Assembly: GCA_947627835.1 (NCBI GenBank)
Contig: CANQXM010000072.1
Coordinates: forward strand, 1-6,133
Direction: 5' to 3'
DNA length: 6,133 nucleotides
Source: an uncultured Bacilli bacterium
Lineage (GTDB): Bacteria > Bacillota_I > Bacilli_A > RF39 > UBA660
The translations under genes were made by a program, and so were the position numbers. Below the pieces are notes generated by a model. That model made no database searches. It saw only the letters and a program-made list of their open reading frames with translations, and had not been told where the DNA came from. Numbering within the stretch: position 1 is the first letter of the stretch; every line of letters starts with the position of its first letter. Shown piece after piece: positions 4,400-6,133 of this stretch.

Positions 4400-5138
4400 G
4401 AGAATCAATCTCCTTCCAAAGTAAATCGTAATAAAATGCAAACTCTTGCGCTTTTCGATTTTCCATTGGAGTCCCTCGTTTGCTAAACGAAATACAATGA
4501 ACATTTTTTAACACGCAAGGACGCTTTGAAAAAACGAGCACACGATCCGAAAGAGAAATGGCCTCAGCAATATCATGGGTAATCATCACTGCCGTTTTCT
4601 TTTCCTTTTTAATAATGTTATAAACATCTTCACTGACTTTTAACCGCGATTGATAATCAAGAGCTGAAAACGGTTCATCCAATAATAAAATGTCTGGCTT
4701 TAAAGCAAGGGTTCGAATAAGAGCAAGTCGCTGTTTCATTCCTCCAGAAAGTTCACTTGGATACTTCGCTTGAAAATCAGAAAGTCCATAAGCTTTCAAT
4801 AAGTGTTGCACATACTCCTCATTTTCCTTTGTCATTTGATGCGTGATTTTAAGACCAATCATTGCATTATCATAAATGGATAACCAAGGAAATAATGCGT
4901 CTGACTGAAGCATGTAACCAATTGTCTTCCCATCTTTCATGCAGATCTTTCCGCCACTTTCTTTTTCAAGTCCAACCAAAATACTAAAAAGAGTGCTTTT
5001 TCCACAACCAGATGGACCAATAATAGAAACAAACTCCCCATCAGCAATGGAAAAAGACACATCCGAAATTGCTTCAATCTCTCCTTCTTTGGTATGGTAA
5101 GTTTTCTTTAGATGCTCAATATCTAAAATGCTATTCAT
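4392..5138 (-). CDS. ABC transporter ATP-binding protein, NitT/TauT/SsuB type
   Basis: This 248-residue protein is a complete nucleotide-binding subunit. Walker A is GPSGCGKST (41-49), the Q-loop glutamine is Q78 (GYMLQSDALFPW), the signature is LSGGMKQR (130-137), Walker B is ILLLDEP (150-156) with D-loop SALD (158-161), and the switch histidine is H188 (MITHD). All catalytic residues are intact. PW after the Q-loop is typical of the nitrate/sulfonate/thiamine-precursor importer class. Its ATG (complement of 5136-5138) overlaps the end of the binding-protein gene by 8 bases and lacks a clear ribosome site, so translation is probably coupled to the gene before it. It sits at the cytoplasmic face, hydrolysing ATP to drive uptake. 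The substrate cannot be told from this subunit. Confidence 0.93.
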   Translation of the reverse strand: MNSILDIEHLKKTYHTKEGEIEAISDVSFSIADGEFVSIIGPSGCGKSTLFSILVGLEKESGGKICMKDGKTIGYMLQSDALFPWLSIYDNAMIGLKITHQMTKENEEYVQHLLKAYGLSDFQAKYPSELSGGMKQRLALIRTLALKPDILLLDEPFSALDYQSRLKVSEDVYNIIKKEKKTAVMITHDIAEAISLSDRVLVFSKRPCVLKNVHCISFSKRGTPMENRKAQEFAFYYDLLWKEIDSHV

Positions 5139-6126
5139 GATAAATATTTTGAACTAACTTATCATAAGGAACATAATCTTTAAGAAGACCAGCTTCAATC
5201 ATCATATCTTCTAAGTTTTTATAAATTTCTTCACTAATAAAAGGATTCATAAGCCAACTATCTGCATCTTTATAACGTTTTATAATGGTTTTTAAATCAT
5301 TAATAGAAGAATCCGGAAATTGTGGCAAGATAACCTTGGCAATTTCTTCTTCACTATGTTCAAATGTATAAGAAATTCCCTTATCAAGTGCTCTTGTAAA
5401 TTTTTCTAGTACATCCAAATGATCTTTCAAGTAACTTACTTTTGTATAGAATGCCGTATATGGAACACTCCCAGCTTTTTCTCCAATACTCGCAAGTACA
5501 TTTCCAAAACCTTCTCGTTCAAGTTTCGTAGCATTTGGTTCAAATAGATTTACATACTCGCCCATCCCCGCAATAAAACTACCAGATAGTGCTGCAAATT
5601 CTACCGAATAATTTTTCTTGACTTCATCCGGGTTAATACCAACATTTTTGAGTGCGGTTAAAAAATTTAAAGCAGGCATTCCCCCAAGTCGTCCTACCAA
5701 AACTTCTTTTCCTTTTAAATCATCCCAATCAAAGCTTTCTCCATCTCTTCCAAGTAAGAATTGACCATCACGTTTCGTAAGACCAGCAAAAGTAACTAAA
5801 TAATCTTCCTCTTGTCCTTCATATACATAAATGGCACTTTCTGGACCCGCAAATCCAATCTGTACATCTCCAGATAATACCGAAGCAGCAACCTTATCAG
5901 CTCCACTCGTTAAAATCAGTTCCACATCGAGGCCTTCCTCTTTAAAATATCCATTTTCCATTGCAACATAAAGGGGAGCATAAAAAGCACTATGAGTCAC
6001 CTCACTTAAACGAACATGCACAAAACTATCCTGTGATTGATCCCGATTTTTCCATAAATAATAACCCAAAAACACAAAGACAATAATAATTACACCAATC
6101 CCAATTTCAATAATTTTCGTTTTCAA
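5131..6126 (-). CDS. ABC transporter substrate-binding protein, NMT1/ThiY/SsuA-like
   Basis: This protein of about 331 residues is the extracytoplasmic binding subunit. Residues 5-24 form one hydrophobic segment (IIEIGIGVIIIVFVFLGYYL), followed by a short linker and the domain start VRLSEVTHSAFYAPLYVAME, where NGYFKEEGLDVEL is the classic motif of NMT1/SsuA-like proteins. No lipobox cysteine follows the hydrophobic segment, so it is either anchored by that segment or cleaved as a secreted protein, unlike most Gram-positive binding proteins. The start is uncertain: 6126 is a TTG seven bases from the window edge, and the frame stays open to the edge (I-I before it), so the true start may lie outside. 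Relatives bind small anions or cofactor precursors (sulfonates, nitrate, pyrimidine precursors). The context gives no metabolic gene, so I do not choose a substrate. Confidence 0.85.
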   Translation of the reverse strand: MKTKIIEIGIGVIIIVFVFLGYYLWKNRDQSQDSFVHVRLSEVTHSAFYAPLYVAMENGYFKEEGLDVELILTSGADKVAASVLSGDVQIGFAGPESAIYVYEGQEEDYLVTFAGLTKRDGQFLLGRDGESFDWDDLKGKEVLVGRLGGMPALNFLTALKNVGINPDEVKKNYSVEFAALSGSFIAGMGEYVNLFEPNATKLEREGFGNVLASIGEKAGSVPYTAFYTKVSYLKDHLDVLEKFTRALDKGISYTFEHSEEEIAKVILPQFPDSSINDLKTIIKRYKDADSWLMNPFISEEIYKNLEDMMIEAGLLKDYVPYDKLVQNIYHE

Positions 6127-6133
6127 AATAATT

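Overview
The window comes from an AT-rich, low-GC Gram-positive-type genome (Bacillota or Mycoplasmatota-like; Shine-Dalgarno sites such as AGGAGG and AAGGAGAG, TTGNCA/TATAAT promoters, UGG used for Trp). It has two unlike halves that converge near 3540-3607.

Left half (1-3570, + strand) is an accessory region laid out like a row of small gene units. Two look intact: a RhuM-Fic fusion protein (235-1173) and a full-length RhuM-family protein (1417-2424). They are followed by wreckage of three further gene types: a DinD fragment (2508-2655) joined to a YhcG/DUF1016 nuclease remnant with an internal deletion (2656-3025), and a Bro-N/antirepressor-like gene reduced to three pieces (3154-3475). 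Three of these units have their own promoter with near-identical geometry. All four units end in a stop codon embedded in a shared sequence, (A)AAATAGATTTGACAAAATACT-like, followed by a short tail that reads (N)RFDKIL... in another frame. Two longer copies of the tail (1-174 and 1172-1330) share the 3' end of an unidentified protein. So the units look like insertions beside, or repeated duplications of, a common 3'-end sequence.

The most striking signal is inside the coding sequences. Both RhuM-family genes carry a perfect DNA palindrome at the same codon position (centred before Phe62 and Phe67 respectively), although the encoded residues differ (V-V-A-K-F-A-T-T versus T-T-E-I-F-S-V-V) and every wobble position in the arms pairs. 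Inverted repeats also sit within the surviving DinD, YhcG and Bro-N pieces. This suggests that these otherwise unrelated families share a coding-embedded hairpin with a DNA- or RNA-level job.

Right half (3608-6126, - strand) is a conventional three-gene ABC importer operon of the NitT/TauT/SsuABC/ThiXYZ type: substrate-binding protein, ATPase and permease, with overlapping genes read right to left and a rho-independent terminator at 3574-3606. The promoter of this operon lies beyond the right edge. The substrate cannot be read from the sequence.
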